Source of the DNA: Sipunculus nudus
Lineage: Eukaryota > Annelida > Sipuncula > Golfingiida > Sipunculidae
Length of the DNA: 64,000 bases
NCBI GenBank assembly: GCA_026874595.1
Contig: CM049306.1
Location: forward strand, 33,868,019-33,932,018
Direction of reading: 5' to 3'
The position numbers and the translations under genes are program-made. Every line of letters starts with the position of its first letter. The first letter of the stretch is position 1. The notes beneath the pieces were generated by a model, which saw only the letters and a program-made list of their open reading frames with translations, was not told the origin of the DNA and ran no database searches. Of the stretch, positions 13,331 to 25,225 are shown one piece after another.

Positions 13331-13802
13331 GTAACAATGATATGATAAAGAGTAAAAACGTGAACGCGATACAAGAAGTAAGACTAGTCTAGTTTGCTGA
13401 AAAGTGTTAAAGATTTATATTGAATTCACGCATACAAAAGATGAAATTCTATCAAACAGTTCGCACAGATATTAATAAATCAAGGTCAAACTTCAATTAA
13501 AAAATACCATAATTATATGTTTTTTTTTTTTTAATTCGTTTATGTAGAATCAAATCGAATTCAAATTATGTAACAAAAATATGATAAAGAGTAAAAACGT
13601 GAACGCGATACAAGAAGTAAAACTAGTCCAGTTGGCTGAAAAGTGTTAAAGATTTATATTGAATTCACGCATACAAAAGGTGAAATTCTATCAAACAGTT
13701 CGCACAGATAATAATATATTAAGGTCAAACTTCAATTAAAAAATACCATAATTATATGTTATTTGAATTCCTTTTATGTAGATTCAGATCGAATTCAAAT
13801 TA
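13331..13802. repeat. 239-bp tandem duplication
   Basis: The block beginning GTAACAATGATATGATAAAG at 13331 repeats at 13570 (GTAACAAAAATATGATAAAG). Both copies end near CGAATTCAAATTAT. Identity is high with scattered substitutions and a poly-T length change at 13521-13533. There is no coding potential. Confidence 0.92.
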
Positions 13803-16800
13803 TCACATTTGGATAATAAGAAACATATTTCATCCGAGTTGATGCTGTATAGTTTTCAGTTATCGTGGGTAATCTTAGGTTGTGGCAGGTTATGCCAGAC
13901 AGACAGACATTCAAAATCTCAAGTCCCCATGTCAGACTGCTCAACGGCGAGTTACAGGCAATTAAGAAATTTGGTAGCAGTTTAACATATGCGACTCTGC
14001 TTATAATATAATAATCTAAATTTTAAAGGCAGGGATTTCCATGCTTTCTTTCCCACTCCCTGCAATGCAGAAACAAGACTATGTAGTAAGTAGTTTTATT
14101 TTTATTCTGAACTTGTTTTTTATTTCTGATAAAAGACACTGAATAATTGCAATACAAATCTGCGAGACATGGCTAAGAGTTAAACTTGCCTCCAGGCTCC
14201 AATGGATATACGTAGGGAAATTAGACAGTAAATATAGCGCTCGCTGTCGGAGTTTCGTCATGTTTATATTTATCAGGTTAATTTATAAGCTACCTGACCA
14301 TGGTACATAGCCGAGCTGATTCATCTATCTATATTCAGCAAATACTCTGCTCAAGGTGTTTCCATGTATCAGCATCGGGTTCAACGACTGTATGATATTC
14401 GACAACGTATACGAATGCCTGATAATACGGGAAATTATCAATATAAGGAAGAACTGTAAAAATAGACGGCACACCTGCGAGCCACCTACCAATGTTGAGT
14501 TCCTGTTATTTGAAATAAATGCCCTAGACAAACCACAAGCCGGAAAATACCACAAGTACCAGCCTACAACTTGCTTTTATTTGCTTTTTAATACGCTGGT
14601 GTTATGGGCGAATGGGGACTCTTTCGTTAAGGGGTGTAGAGGATCTATTTATCTGGAATCTATCTGGAATGACAGATAAAACTAAATGTATGCAATCACA
14701 AAACAATCAGCCGAGGCGGTGAGATCAACCCACACCCAGGGTGAGCACTCTGCAGGCTTAATAGAAAAGGCCGTGCCCAACGGCCATGTTTTACTCATAA
14801 ATGAGTACACATTTCGGGGGTTCCTCGGTAGTATGACCCATCAATGATGACGATTGCACACCCAGGACCCGCAAGTGCAGAAGTCACCAGGCCTGGTTAA
14901 AACAAGGATGTAAAATGAAAGGAAGAGTGTGATAATGCCCTGTCACGCAGAATGGAATTCTGCAGGTGAACATATACTAAGAGTTAAGGTAGCATTAAAA
15001 TGGAGGCGGTTACCTCCAACAAAATATATTAAAAATATATATAAAAACATTTAAAAAAAATTTTGAGTAAAATATCTTAAAATCAAATAATCCAACCAAC
15101 AAACGGCGAAAATGACAAAATAACACCGCCACCTGTCAGAGGTATAAAAATAAGGCCGTTGATGTACATTTTCTCCACATGAGTAACCAACAGCAATGCA
15201 TTTAAACTTGAGGTAGATGTAAAATCAAGAAATGGAGGTAGCAAAGCATCAACCTGCGTAGATACTCATTGCGCAGGATTTAAAATCAAGAAATATGAAA
15301 ACTTCAGAGGGAAAACCCCGATATTGATCGAAACAAGCTTGTTAATGCATCTGTCTATACACTGGCGTCAACCTGACCCGGCGTACAACTAACATCTCTC
15401 ATTGGAAAACGCCACTGAAGGGTATTGACGTTCAGTTTGTTACCCTCGATTTTACTCTTTTGTTAATATCCAATGAACAATCATATCTGCAAGAGCACGA
15501 ATGAGCTTTCAGGATGCCATTATAAGAGGAGCTTAAAATTTATAATATAGTTTTATCTCGGCTATTTATGAGCAGGTCACAAGTCTAGATGATTGTGCAA
15601 CAAAGGAAGAAACCAGGAGAAAAATTACATGCTTTCCTGATTGAGACAATATCACTATCTGTGGCTGAACCTGCTTGAGCTAATATATGAGGAAGAAGAC
15701 AGTAATGGGATTCAGTTATGTTTTATATTGATGGCGTGGTTTTAGGTTCAGTGCTTACCGCTTTATAGCCGCCGCAAGCACCCTCAGACTTGTATATTTT
15801 ATGAGGGAATCAAGACCTGTGAAAGGGGCTTTATAGACGGTAGAATAAAACGTGTTCCAGAGTTCGTCAATGCTAATGATATCCTTGTGGAAACAATGAT
15901 CATAAATTCTAACATAAAATAACTAGAATGACCCGGTTTTCTTGTTAATATAAGGCCAAACAAAAAATTATTGTTAGATAGCTTCTCCGCTCCAAAAAAG
16001 TCGTGGAACATGTTTTTCTTTTTGCACATGTGACCAGGTTTTTTTGGTGATTCCCTAAAATATTCATATTCAAAAGGTATGCATGAAAAACTGACTCAAT
16101 TCAGTGGTGAATTAATGCAAATGTTTGAATCTTCCAAGCAATTTCGCAAAATGCCATGTTTTGTGAATTACCAAGAAAGAAAGAAACACGCGGAAAAGAA
16201 ATTCGCTAGTACCATTTTTTGTCCCCAGAGTTCGAAGAACAATAATTGTATGTGTGTGTGGTATAAATACTAAACAGACTTTACTTCGATGACGTTATTA
16301 ATTCTAAAATATTTCTAATAGAATCATACATAGTAGAGTGCAAACTTCTACTAAGGCAAAACAAAAACCCTAATGTTTCTTTAATCCGGATCCGAACCAA
16401 TATTCTATGATGGCCCATATCCCACAAATCCACACATTTGGTAGAAACAGTCTCGGTAATTTTGCTTTATCTTGCTAAGAGTCAAACAAACTAACAACCA
16501 TACACGAAAAAAAAAAGATATCATATCCTGAATCATAGAAATGACATATAAACACGGGAGAAAATCTTATCCTCTTTCCTCAGAAAGATTATGGCCAATA
16601 TTGTGTATCCATGGTTCCGAGTTCTGTGTCCTTGTGCGGGATACCTTTCAGTTACATCAGCCTATGAGATCTCTTCTATTTTATTCCCTTTTTAAATCAA
16701 TTGCGATATTATATAGAATACTTCATTCTTTATAATCTTCAGAATGAATCATCAATGGCATAAGTTGCTATGATTCCCCGCCCGAGAAGTCCTGCCCACG

Positions 16801-18020
16801 CATCAAAGATGACAAGATTGAGACAATTACGTAGAATCGCAATAAAAAAAATGATACCTTTCCATAACAAAAGGTCTGAAACTAAAGAACACATTGATAA
16901 AGCGGATATTCATTATGTAGTATAGATTGGTTGGTTTTATCAGCGGACATTGTGGTAAATAGGGCCCCAGGACAAACGACAAAACATGACATCCGGGGTT
17001 CATCTTTAGGGGAATAATTTAATATTGGCAATAATAAAAGGCGATAAGAGGATAGAAGGCCAGATAAGGCAGAAGGGAGGAGATAGCCAGCCATTCCTGA
17101 CACGCTCTCATAGTGAATTTGCCTGATACTTCAGTAATAGACAGCAGCTTTTGTAAATCGATGAAGAGCTTCAGTAAGAGGGACCGGTAGAGCGGCGGGT
17201 GCAGAGGATTGCCAAAGTCTTATGTCACTGATTACTTTATCCTAGCTTTGAACGTTCACCACCAACACAATACCCATCACGCGTCCTCAAGATCCACATT
17301 TGACACAAATGAATGGCCCGACAAAGGAGTCTGAACTGAACGATAAAGAGTGCCTGTTAAAGGAACTGTAGCATCTCTTCGCGATCCTGCACCTCGTCTT
17401 ATGGTTTCAATCTGGGTGTGACTCCGTCCGTCTGTGAAATCTACCCCTGCAGGACTTAAAAGACAGTGATAGAATGAATGTCACTGTCTCATTGGATGAA
17501 ACGAGAACAAAGACCGGGCGGATCTTTGTTCTCTGTCCCCAGGTAATTGGTGGTATTATATATGGATTAGTGCTGCTTCAAAAAATTAAGATTTTTTTTT
17601 TACAATATGTAAATTTAGCGGAACTGAAAGTAGTTCTTCTTTTATAGCTTAATTGGTGTTTAAAGGGATAACCAGGGGACCATAAATAAACAGCAGATAA
17701 AAGTAGATTAAAGCCCAAGTATAGAGCGTCAGTAGCATGCCTCGTCTGTAATCTATTTTCTATAATTATTAGCTGCCGATCAGGGGTTCGCCAGCGCGAC
17801 CTGGTCCGATCAGCTCTGTTTGCGCACTTCTAGCGTCATTTTGGCCTTTCACATTAGAGAGTCTACGACTAACGTACTAGCGTCAGAGTACCATTACGTC
17901 TTGCAACGAGGATGCAAATATCTTTCATTTTTGACAACGCCTCAAGGCCTATAAGGAGGCTGTCACTTAACAGAAACCCGACGAATCGTAAGCTTTTTAG
18001 TATAATTTCTAGCATATATA
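13803..18020. other. Long AT-rich stretch without supported genes
   Basis: Several 60-107-codon open frames occur (for example 14356-14679 plus, 15799-16029 minus, 16882-17103 minus). None shows a recognised domain, a convincing start context or an exon structure. Overlapping frames on both strands at 14325-14679 argue against coding. No tRNA or rRNA motif is seen. Confidence 0.4.
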
Positions 18021-18024
18021 CTAT

Positions 18025-18126
18025 ACATTTATAGCTATCGGGGCTAAGCAAATCTGTTGACAGATTATTACGAAATAATTACACTATATATACCAAGCTT
18101 TGCTCAGCCCCGATAGCTATACATGT
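18025..18126. repeat. Long hairpin at the head of repeat A1
   Basis: The left arm 18025-18052 (centre TATAGCTATCGGGGCT) pairs with 18099-18126 over 28 bp with two mismatches, leaving a 46-nt loop. The right arm belongs to the 5' part of repeat family A, because a related CCAAGCT...CAGC..CGGG segment also precedes the diverged copy at 59277-59305. The hairpin may be the terminal structure of the family A element or a junction palindrome. Confidence 0.8.
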
Positions 18127-19331
18127 AATTAACTATTGTAGTAAAAGCATGTGTGAACTGAATTAAAAATGTATATGATAATCTGAAAATGTCCATTTTA
18201 ATTGTTTTAAGGATACTGGACTCGGAGAAGGTGGACTTGGCCTCGAACCTCAAGGACTCGGACTTTGGCTCAAGTGGCCTGGACTCGGACTTGCACCGGG
18301 AGTAGGAAGGTGTGGACTCGATTTCATCACTGGCTCTTCATACCATGAACAACAGTCCCTGCGAAAAGCACAGGATAAAAATATGCGACTTCAAGTCCGT
18401 ACCAGCTCATTACAAAGCTATTTATCATACATCACCAAGGAACACTGGTGCAACTGATATAAATGCTTATACTGTTACGGAACCTAATATCAACAGATCA
18501 CGTGGTCGTGACGAACATAAATTTTGTAATGGAGATAAAAAAAATCAGATTCTGTAACACTAGGCAACGTGAAATATCTAGGGATATGAATAAAGAAGTC
18601 AGTGTTTTTTTGTTAACAAATAATACACTAAATCAATACAATTACACAGTATAACAATAATTAAAATGTACAGTACCAGAGTGTCCGGATCCTAGGATTT
18701 GATTTCTGGATACCACCACTGTCACCGCTCAACAAGAGTCCTTTATTTAACACAAATAATCCAGATATACAGTTCATGTATATCTTCTCAGAGAATGATC
18801 CGATTTAATCTAAAAAAAAACCAATCTGTTGTAATCCAAAAGTGAAGTTCTGGTAATAATCCCAAAGGCAAACTGAAGACAATCCGTATATAAAGTCTGT
18901 ATAGAATATCTGTAAGTCCTGCAATTATCGGAAAGGTCCTTAAAATTACTGACGAGAGAGTCACACTCTTCCTTGTCCGCTGTTATTTTTCTCTCGGACG
19001 ACTCTTAACAACAGCCCCTATTCATAACTTTTTCACCCGAAGCCCATAAACTTCCATATTCACGAACCTTCAAAACACAACAATACACATGCGCCCATAG
19101 CGCATGAACAGACCCGAAATTTCTAGACTACACCGAACACGCTTTCTTTACAATCCGCGTGAGTTCAGCAAGTGTGGTTCCAATCGCAGCGCACAGGCTT
19201 TTTGCTTAACACGAATCAGAATGCCTAGCACATGTCAAGTTATGTAATATCCCGCGCATAACAAACAGATACATGTAACACTGGGACTTGGACTCGACTT
19301 GACATCAGGCCGAGTATATATATCTCAAGTC
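18123..19331 (+). repeat. Dispersed repeat family A, copy 1 (GGACTCG type)
   Basis: About 1.2 kb beginning GTAATTAACTATTGTAGTAA, followed by a microsatellite-like run of GGACTCGGACTTGG words (18208-18320), a non-repetitive body and a terminal CTTGGACTCGACTTGACATC segment. The near-identical copy A2 starts exactly 1575 bp downstream. Short open frames within it (81 and 63 codons) are shared between the copies only because the DNA is shared. No transposase or RT is visible, so the superfamily is unknown; a non-autonomous element with an internal microsatellite is the simplest reading. Confidence 0.88.
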
Positions 19332-19344
19332 ACTATATATATCT

Positions 19345-19701
19345 CGACGGTCACTTAATTTGACCATAAAAACCATAAAAAACAGTGAGCAATAATTCCG
19401 CTGTCTTGACTTTGGTAGAAGAGCTTGGTAGAAACAACTTGTGTATCAAATTTTAGGTAAAACATGTGCAAAACCTTAAAAGTAATGAGGTTAACAAAAA
19501 ATCCAATTTCGGCTTTTGGAAGCTTGAAGGTGAAGGTCAAGGTCACTGGCTTTCGAACTCGTCCGGGATTATGGTAGAAACAATTCAAATTTCATGAACC
19601 ATATTAAGTGGTCTAAAGTTATCGCGTTCACAAAAATAACAATGACGGCAACTACGGACGACGACGCCGCCGACAATGACGACATAACAAACACTATATG
19701 T
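19345..19701 (+). repeat. Dispersed repeat family B, copy 1 (357 bp)
   Basis: Begins CGACGGTCACTTA and ends GACGACATAACAAACACTATATGT. The copy at 21988-22344 is almost identical; I found essentially one substitution plus differences at the edges. It contains AGGTGA-AGGTCA-AGGTCA as three abutting hexamers (19528-19545) and a GACGACGACGCCGCCGAC run near the end. It sits exactly between A1 and A2. A 77-codon minus-strand frame is shared by both copies and has no recognisable domain. Confidence 0.9.
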
Positions 19702-20897
19702 AATTAACTATTGTAGTAAAAGCATGTGTGAACTGAATTAAAAATGTTTTTGATAATCTGAAAATATCCATTTTAATTGTTTTAAGGATACTGGACTCGG
19801 AGAAGGTGGACTTGGCCTCGAACCTCAAGGACTCGGACTTTGGCTCAAGTGGCCTGGACTCGGACTTGCACCGGGAGTAGGAAGGTGTGGACTCGATTTC
19901 ATCACTGGCTCTTCATACCATGAACAACAGTCCCTGCGAAAAGCACAGGATAAAAATATGCGACTTTAAGTCCGTACCAGCTCATTACAAAGCTATTTAT
20001 CATACATAACCAAGGAACACTGGTGCAACTAATATAAATGCTTATACTGTTACGGAACCTAATATCAACAGATCACGTGGTCGTGACGAACATAAATCTT
20101 GTAATGGAGATAAAAAAAATCAGATTCTGTAACACTAGGCAACGTGAAATATCTAGGGAAATGAATAAAGAAGTCAGTGTTTTTTTGTTAACAAATAATA
20201 CACTAAATCAATACAATTACACAGTATAACAATAATTAAAATGTACAGTACCAGAGTGTCCGGATCCTAGGATTTGATTTCTGGATACCACCACTGTCAC
20301 CGCTCAACAAGAGTCCTTTATTTAACACAAATAATCCAGATATACAGTTCATGTAAATCTTCTCAGAGAATGATCCGATTTATTCTAAAAAAAAAAACTG
20401 TTGTAATCCAAAAGTGAAGTTCTGGTAATAATCCCAAAGGCAAACTGAAGACAATCCGTATGTAAAGTCTGTATAGAATATCTGTAAGTCCTTCAATTAC
20501 CGGAAAGGTCCTTAAAATTACTGACGAGAGAGTCACACTCTTCCTTGTCCGCTGTTATTTTTCTCTCTGACGACTCTTAACAACAGCCCCTATTCATAAC
20601 TTTTTCACCCGAAGCCCAGAAACTTCCATATTCACGAACCTTCAAAACACAACAATACACATGCGCCAATAGCGCATGAACAGACCCGAAATTTCTAGAC
20701 TACACCGAACACGCTTTCTTTACAATCCGCGAGAGTTCAGCAAGTGTGGTTCCAATCGCAGCGCACAGGCTTTGTGCTTAACACGAATAAGAATGCCATG
20801 TCAAGTTATGTAATATCCCGCGCATAACAAACAGATACATGTAACACTGGGACTTGGACTCTACTTGACATCAGGCCGAGTATATATATCTCAAGTC
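19698..20897 (+). repeat. Dispersed repeat family A, copy 2
   Basis: Copy of 18123-19331 with scattered substitutions and small indels, for example loss of a few bases at the poly-A near 20388 and loss of CTAGCACA-like bases near 20796. Its left edge abuts family B directly and lacks the 18025-18126 hairpin, so it is truncated relative to A1 or was formed by a tandem duplication that included B1. Confidence 0.9.
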
Positions 20898-21407
20898 CAT
20901 TGAAAAAAAAAGAAAATAAAGATTACGACTGATATGTTCGAAAAAAAAATATCAGAATATGAAAAAGATACAAGTGTGTCCTAGACCATCAGATAAACAA
21001 TATGCTGGATTGTTAGATAGCTGTATAGGTGATATATAGCTATTGAAATGTTAAACGAAGAAAGATTTTAGTAAAAAGACACAATAACAACACTTTACAA
21101 CACTTCTCCAGTTATTTTAATTTTACAAAAGTGATCCAGTCTAAAACACTGATAATATATGTCTCATTTGATTTGAGTAATTAGACTATTACGTCTTACT
21201 TTTATGGTGGCAAATACGTCAACTTCTTTAAGTCAATATAGACGACCACCTTAATCGGATGTAAAATCTGTATTCTCTAAAATATCTAATTGATTCAACT
21301 CTTTTTGAATCTCATTTTGATATAAGACAATTCCTTTAATATCAATCAGGAAATTCATAATTTATTATATTGACAGTTTGTTTAAGTATGAGAAAACTGT
21401 ATAATAT

Positions 21408-21730
21408 ATTCAGCTTCTTTAAACTTTTTGGTTCAAATTTATTTTATTCAATATCCATCAAACAAATTTTTAAAAACAATTTTACAAATCTAAATGGATT
21501 ACTTTCTGCAAAAACTTCCTCGTTTGTTTACAAAGAAGTTACAATTTACAAAGAAAACGTAATCTGATTCAGCTTCTTCAAATTATTTTAGTTCAAAATT
21601 TAGTTGGAACCAAAAACCACAATACAAATCTTCTTTAAAACAAATTTACAAATCTACATAGTATTCTTACTTCTAAACCTGTATCCTCGTTTTTTTTTTG
21701 TAAGAAGTTAAAAATCACTAAGGAAACTAA
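21408..21730. repeat. Diverged 159-bp tandem duplication
   Basis: ATTCAGCTTCTTTAAA at 21408 recurs as ATTCAGCTTCTTCAAA at 21567, followed in both copies by a similar series: a GGTTCAAA/AGTTCAAA word, a run ending ACAAATCTA, TCCTCGTTT and AAGAAGTTA. The divergence is moderate. The 65-codon open frame over the first copy is not conserved in the second. Confidence 0.7.
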
Positions 21731-21987
21731 ATTTTCCGCTACATTAAGATGTCGGTTCGTGGTGATTCGGCGCCAAATTCGTAAAAGTAGGAAGGGGGCT
21801 TTATGAACGTTACTCTCTTTTGAGAGGTTCCTGCTGTAGTCGTATTGTAGTCGTGTCAATGACGTGGTCCTTCGTGAGCTTTCGTAACATTGTTTTACAT
21901 CACGAATGAACATAAATAATGAAGATTTTGGTGTTAATCCATCACCTTCTCTCGACTCTGGAGCGTTGTCAAGGGATATTCACAAAT

Positions 21988-22344
21988 CGACGGTCACTTA
22001 TTTTGACCATAAAAACCATAAAAAACAGTGAGCAATAATTCCGCTGTCTTGACTTTGGTAGAAGAGCTTGGTAGAAACAACTTGTGTATCAAATTTTAGG
22101 TAAAACATGTGCAAAACCTTAAAAGTAATGAGGTTAACAAAAAATCCAATTTCGGCTTTTGGAAGCTTGAAGGTGAAGGTCAAGGTCACTGGCTTTCGAA
22201 CTCGTCCGGGATTATGGTAGAAACAATTCAAATTTCATGAACCATATTAAGTGGTCTAAAGTTATCGCGTTCACAAAAATAACAATGACGGCAACTACGG
22301 ACGACGACGCCGCCGACAATGACGACATAACAAACACTATATGT
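21988..22344 (+). repeat. Dispersed repeat family B, copy 2
   Basis: Offset of exactly 2643 bp from copy 1 and nearly sequence-identical over 357 bp, including the three abutting AGGTCA-type hexamers at 22171-22188. It is flanked on the right by unrelated sequence (CTCCCCCGTGGG), which fixes the family B right boundary at CACTATATGT. Confidence 0.9.
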
Positions 22345-23035
22345 CTCCCCCGTGGGACAATCCACCACTTGATAAAATCATGAATGGAGGTAATTAAGAC
22401 TAGTTATAATGAAATCTGCCTGATCAGTGTCACGGCACTAAACTCCTGTTTAACTTGGGAGCCTTCTTGATGGTCTAGCAGTATTCATTCACCCATAACC
22501 TTAAGTTTCACCCTAATTTGTTATTTAATGAACTCCTCTGATAGAATGGTATTTCCTATAGTTTAAGATTTAACGCTTAAATATTTACTTAATTCGGGTT
22601 TTATTAATGCTGCATGTGTGCATTTCTTAGGAAGTCGTGAGGATGGCTGTAAATCTTTCCCTCTAAAAAGTAAATAAGATCTTAAGAGCACAAAAAAGTT
22701 GAGTTGTCTGACTAAAACAGTTTGAATTTCCAGTCTCCCAATCTAAACTTTGAAACTCTACACCCTGCCTTGGACCGTGTATCGATCAGTGCCCGCCCAG
22801 CCGATATAAAATTTGAGTGATCTGGGAATATGTCGAAATTGCACAAAAGTCAAATTACGGCGACTTACGTAGATCTTCAACTTGCGTTTAGTGCCTCACA
22901 TTCTAATACATTGATGCTCCATGATTATATTTCACAAGCCGGACCCCGTGTGCATTGTAATGTTGCATATGGACCGAGACAGGAAAAAACAGGTCTCAAT
23001 ATACATAGGACTTAGAAGTGTAAACATAAAACATG
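22345..23035. other. Spacer without recognised features
   Basis: No supported gene. The small frames at 22830-23133 overlap the start of a degenerate tandem repeat. Confidence 0.4.
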
Positions 23036-23345
23036 TTATCATCAGGAAAAGGTCCTTATGGGAGATTTACATGGCACTTTTAAGTGTAATGATAAAAATA
23101 TTATACTGGGGAAAGGTCCAAATGGGAAATTAACATGGCACTTTGAAGTGTTATAATAATAATATTATTGTGAGGAAAAGGTCCAAACGGGAATTTTACA
23201 TGGCACTTTAAAGTGTAATGATAAAAAATATTATAATGGGGAAAAGGTCATAATGGATAAAATTACATGGGACTGGGAAGTGTAATCGCAAAATGTCATG
23301 ACGGGATATTTACATGCCATAAAAAGCCATAATGGGAAATAGGTC
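23036..23345. repeat. About 65-bp degenerate tandem repeat
   Basis: AAAGGTCC or AAAGGTCA recurs at 23048, 23112, 23177 and 23243 (intervals 64, 65 and 66), each followed by ATGGG, TTACATGG, CACTTT-AAGTGT and AATGATAAAAATATTAT-type words. Degenerate half-copies lie on both sides. Confidence 0.88.
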
Positions 23346-24735
23346 ACAAGTGGTAGATTAAACAACTAACATAAGATCTGATGTTATGCGACCAAGTATG
23401 GAAAAATCAACATTTCCGAATATTGTTGAGCAGTTTCAGTACAATATTTAGAACAAAGGCGAAAACTGAAAATTGCCATATTTAGAGAGATACCAAAAGT
23501 TATACTTCGCTTAAAGATGTGTCATGTCAACCGCTTGACTGCGCTTAAATGAACCTTAATTATAATATAGAAAAACCTTCCGAATTGTAAAACGCACAAT
23601 CTCTTTCAATCTTCTGCCGTTTATAAGAAGCAGCAGTCGTATCCCTAGACTGAAAGTAGACGCCATCTTGAGACTTCCCCTATAAAGAAGCAGAAATCGG
23701 AGACAATGTCCACAGTTAATATCCTGCCCTCACTGAGAGGTGGCAGACAACCACAGGACTCAAGTCTAAACATACCAAATATCAAAGGTCGCCAGCTCTG
23801 GACAGTCCAAATGACCATTTCCGACGACAAGAGAGCCCTTGTGCGTCCCTCTCCGAAGCTGCCTAATTGTCAGGCGACGCAGCGAGCGGCCTCGCGGGCC
23901 ATTGCGGGTTTACATACGGGAACTGTTAATAATTTGTTTGTTGGTAGCGTAGATTGCTGTCACGTGACATGTAATAGAATACTCCTTTGGGATTCAGAGA
24001 ATTGCTTTGCTTTTTCTGTATCTGAATGAGTGGTATGTGATGACGGCGTCTCTGTACGAGGGACACTAATGGGATGTTTGCAGTGTGTTCTAGGTCATGG
24101 CCAGGGCATTCAGCACCTCGGCTATAAAACTCTCCTTTGCTTTTAGGCTGTTACCTGAAATCTTGAATTGTGTGAAACTCGGGAGAAAGCTTCGAGTGAT
24201 ACCAAACTGAATGCGACACTGATAGCTTTAAGAATAGGATATTGAAAGCTTTCGTGTTACTCTCTTACTTGTTTTTTCCCCTAAATTTTTTGGCGATGAA
24301 TCAAATGATGATAGAATGAACTAGATTTCATCGTTGTATTTCTGTAGGGATATACAAGACAATGATGCCGCAACTCATTAGAAACATGTCTAAACGATAT
24401 ATTATCATAACTATATAATCAATTAAAAGAAGTTTAACTTTGAGAAACCATCATACCTTATTAAATTATCAACCAAGAATTTATATTTTCATTATTCTTG
24501 TGCTTTAATTGCATTCTTCTCTGATTAGTGATGTGTGTTAACTAAACTAATCTTAATACATTATTAATACATCATGTATTAAAAGTATTAATACACAGAT
24601 GGATAAATAAGTCAATTTTGAATACTCCTTCGCACATTGTAAAAGACTATTCTTTTCAGGAAGAGTATTTCTTCTCCCAAAGCTGATATCAGAACCATAA
24701 CAAATTCAATGCCAGTACAGATGTAGCGATTTCAT
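23346..24735. other. Spacer with a locally GC-rich block
   Basis: 23820-23930 is CpG-rich compared with its surroundings and lies in a 107-codon plus-strand frame (23706-24029, ATG in context GACAATGTC). No domain is recognised, and the antisense strand is also open, so I do not call a gene. Confidence 0.35.
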
Positions 24736-24737
24736 AT

Positions 24738-25225
24738 AACCCCCAGTTCAGATTACGGGGGGGGGGGGGGGGGTGGATCTGAAATCGGGTTTTAGATTAC
24801 CGCCGGTAACTTGAAACTGATTGCATAATAACCCTACGATTTCCGATAAACCCATCAAAATCGTTGTTTCTTTATGAATTTATACTTCCAATTAATACCA
24901 TATCTTTCTTCTTGAAGTCCCAGATTATTTGAAATCATTGTGGATCATCTGTTAGCATGTAATGTGTGATGCGCTTTGGTCAATATAAATGTAATTTACA
25001 ATATAATTAATATTTTGCGACATCTTTATTTTTCATGGATTGATTGAATCTTTTTAATCATTTGAATAATATATCATTTGTTTAAAGCATAATAATTTAT
25101 CATTTTGTTAAATGTGCTAGGGGCAATCTGAACAGGGAGGGGGTAACCTTATGATCAGAGTACCGCCGGGGGTAATCTGAATTCGATTAAAAATTAAGGG
25201 GGGGTAACCTGAATCGGGAATAACC
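24738..25225. repeat. Poly-G-bearing repeat with inverted motif ends
   Basis: The left part has CCCCCAGTTCAGATTAC and then a run of 17 G (24757-24773). The right part has GGGGGTAATCTGAATTCG and GGGTAACCTGAATCGG, which are inverted relatives of the left words. The segment TGAAATCGGGTTTTAGAT (from 24779) recurs as TGAAATCGGTTTTAGAT near 44411, followed in both places by CGATTTC-GAT-AACCC. This looks like a dispersed element; the boundaries and class are uncertain. Confidence 0.5.

Noticed and set aside
14325-14679. Opposed frames of 107 (plus) and 76 (minus) codons
   Set aside because: Unrecognised, and mutually overlapping on opposite strands; consistent with chance.
23706-24029. 107-codon plus-strand frame with a CTATAAAG word 20 bp upstream of the ATG
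   Set aside because: The TATA-like word is too close to the ATG for a standard promoter, no domain is recognised, and the antisense strand is also open.
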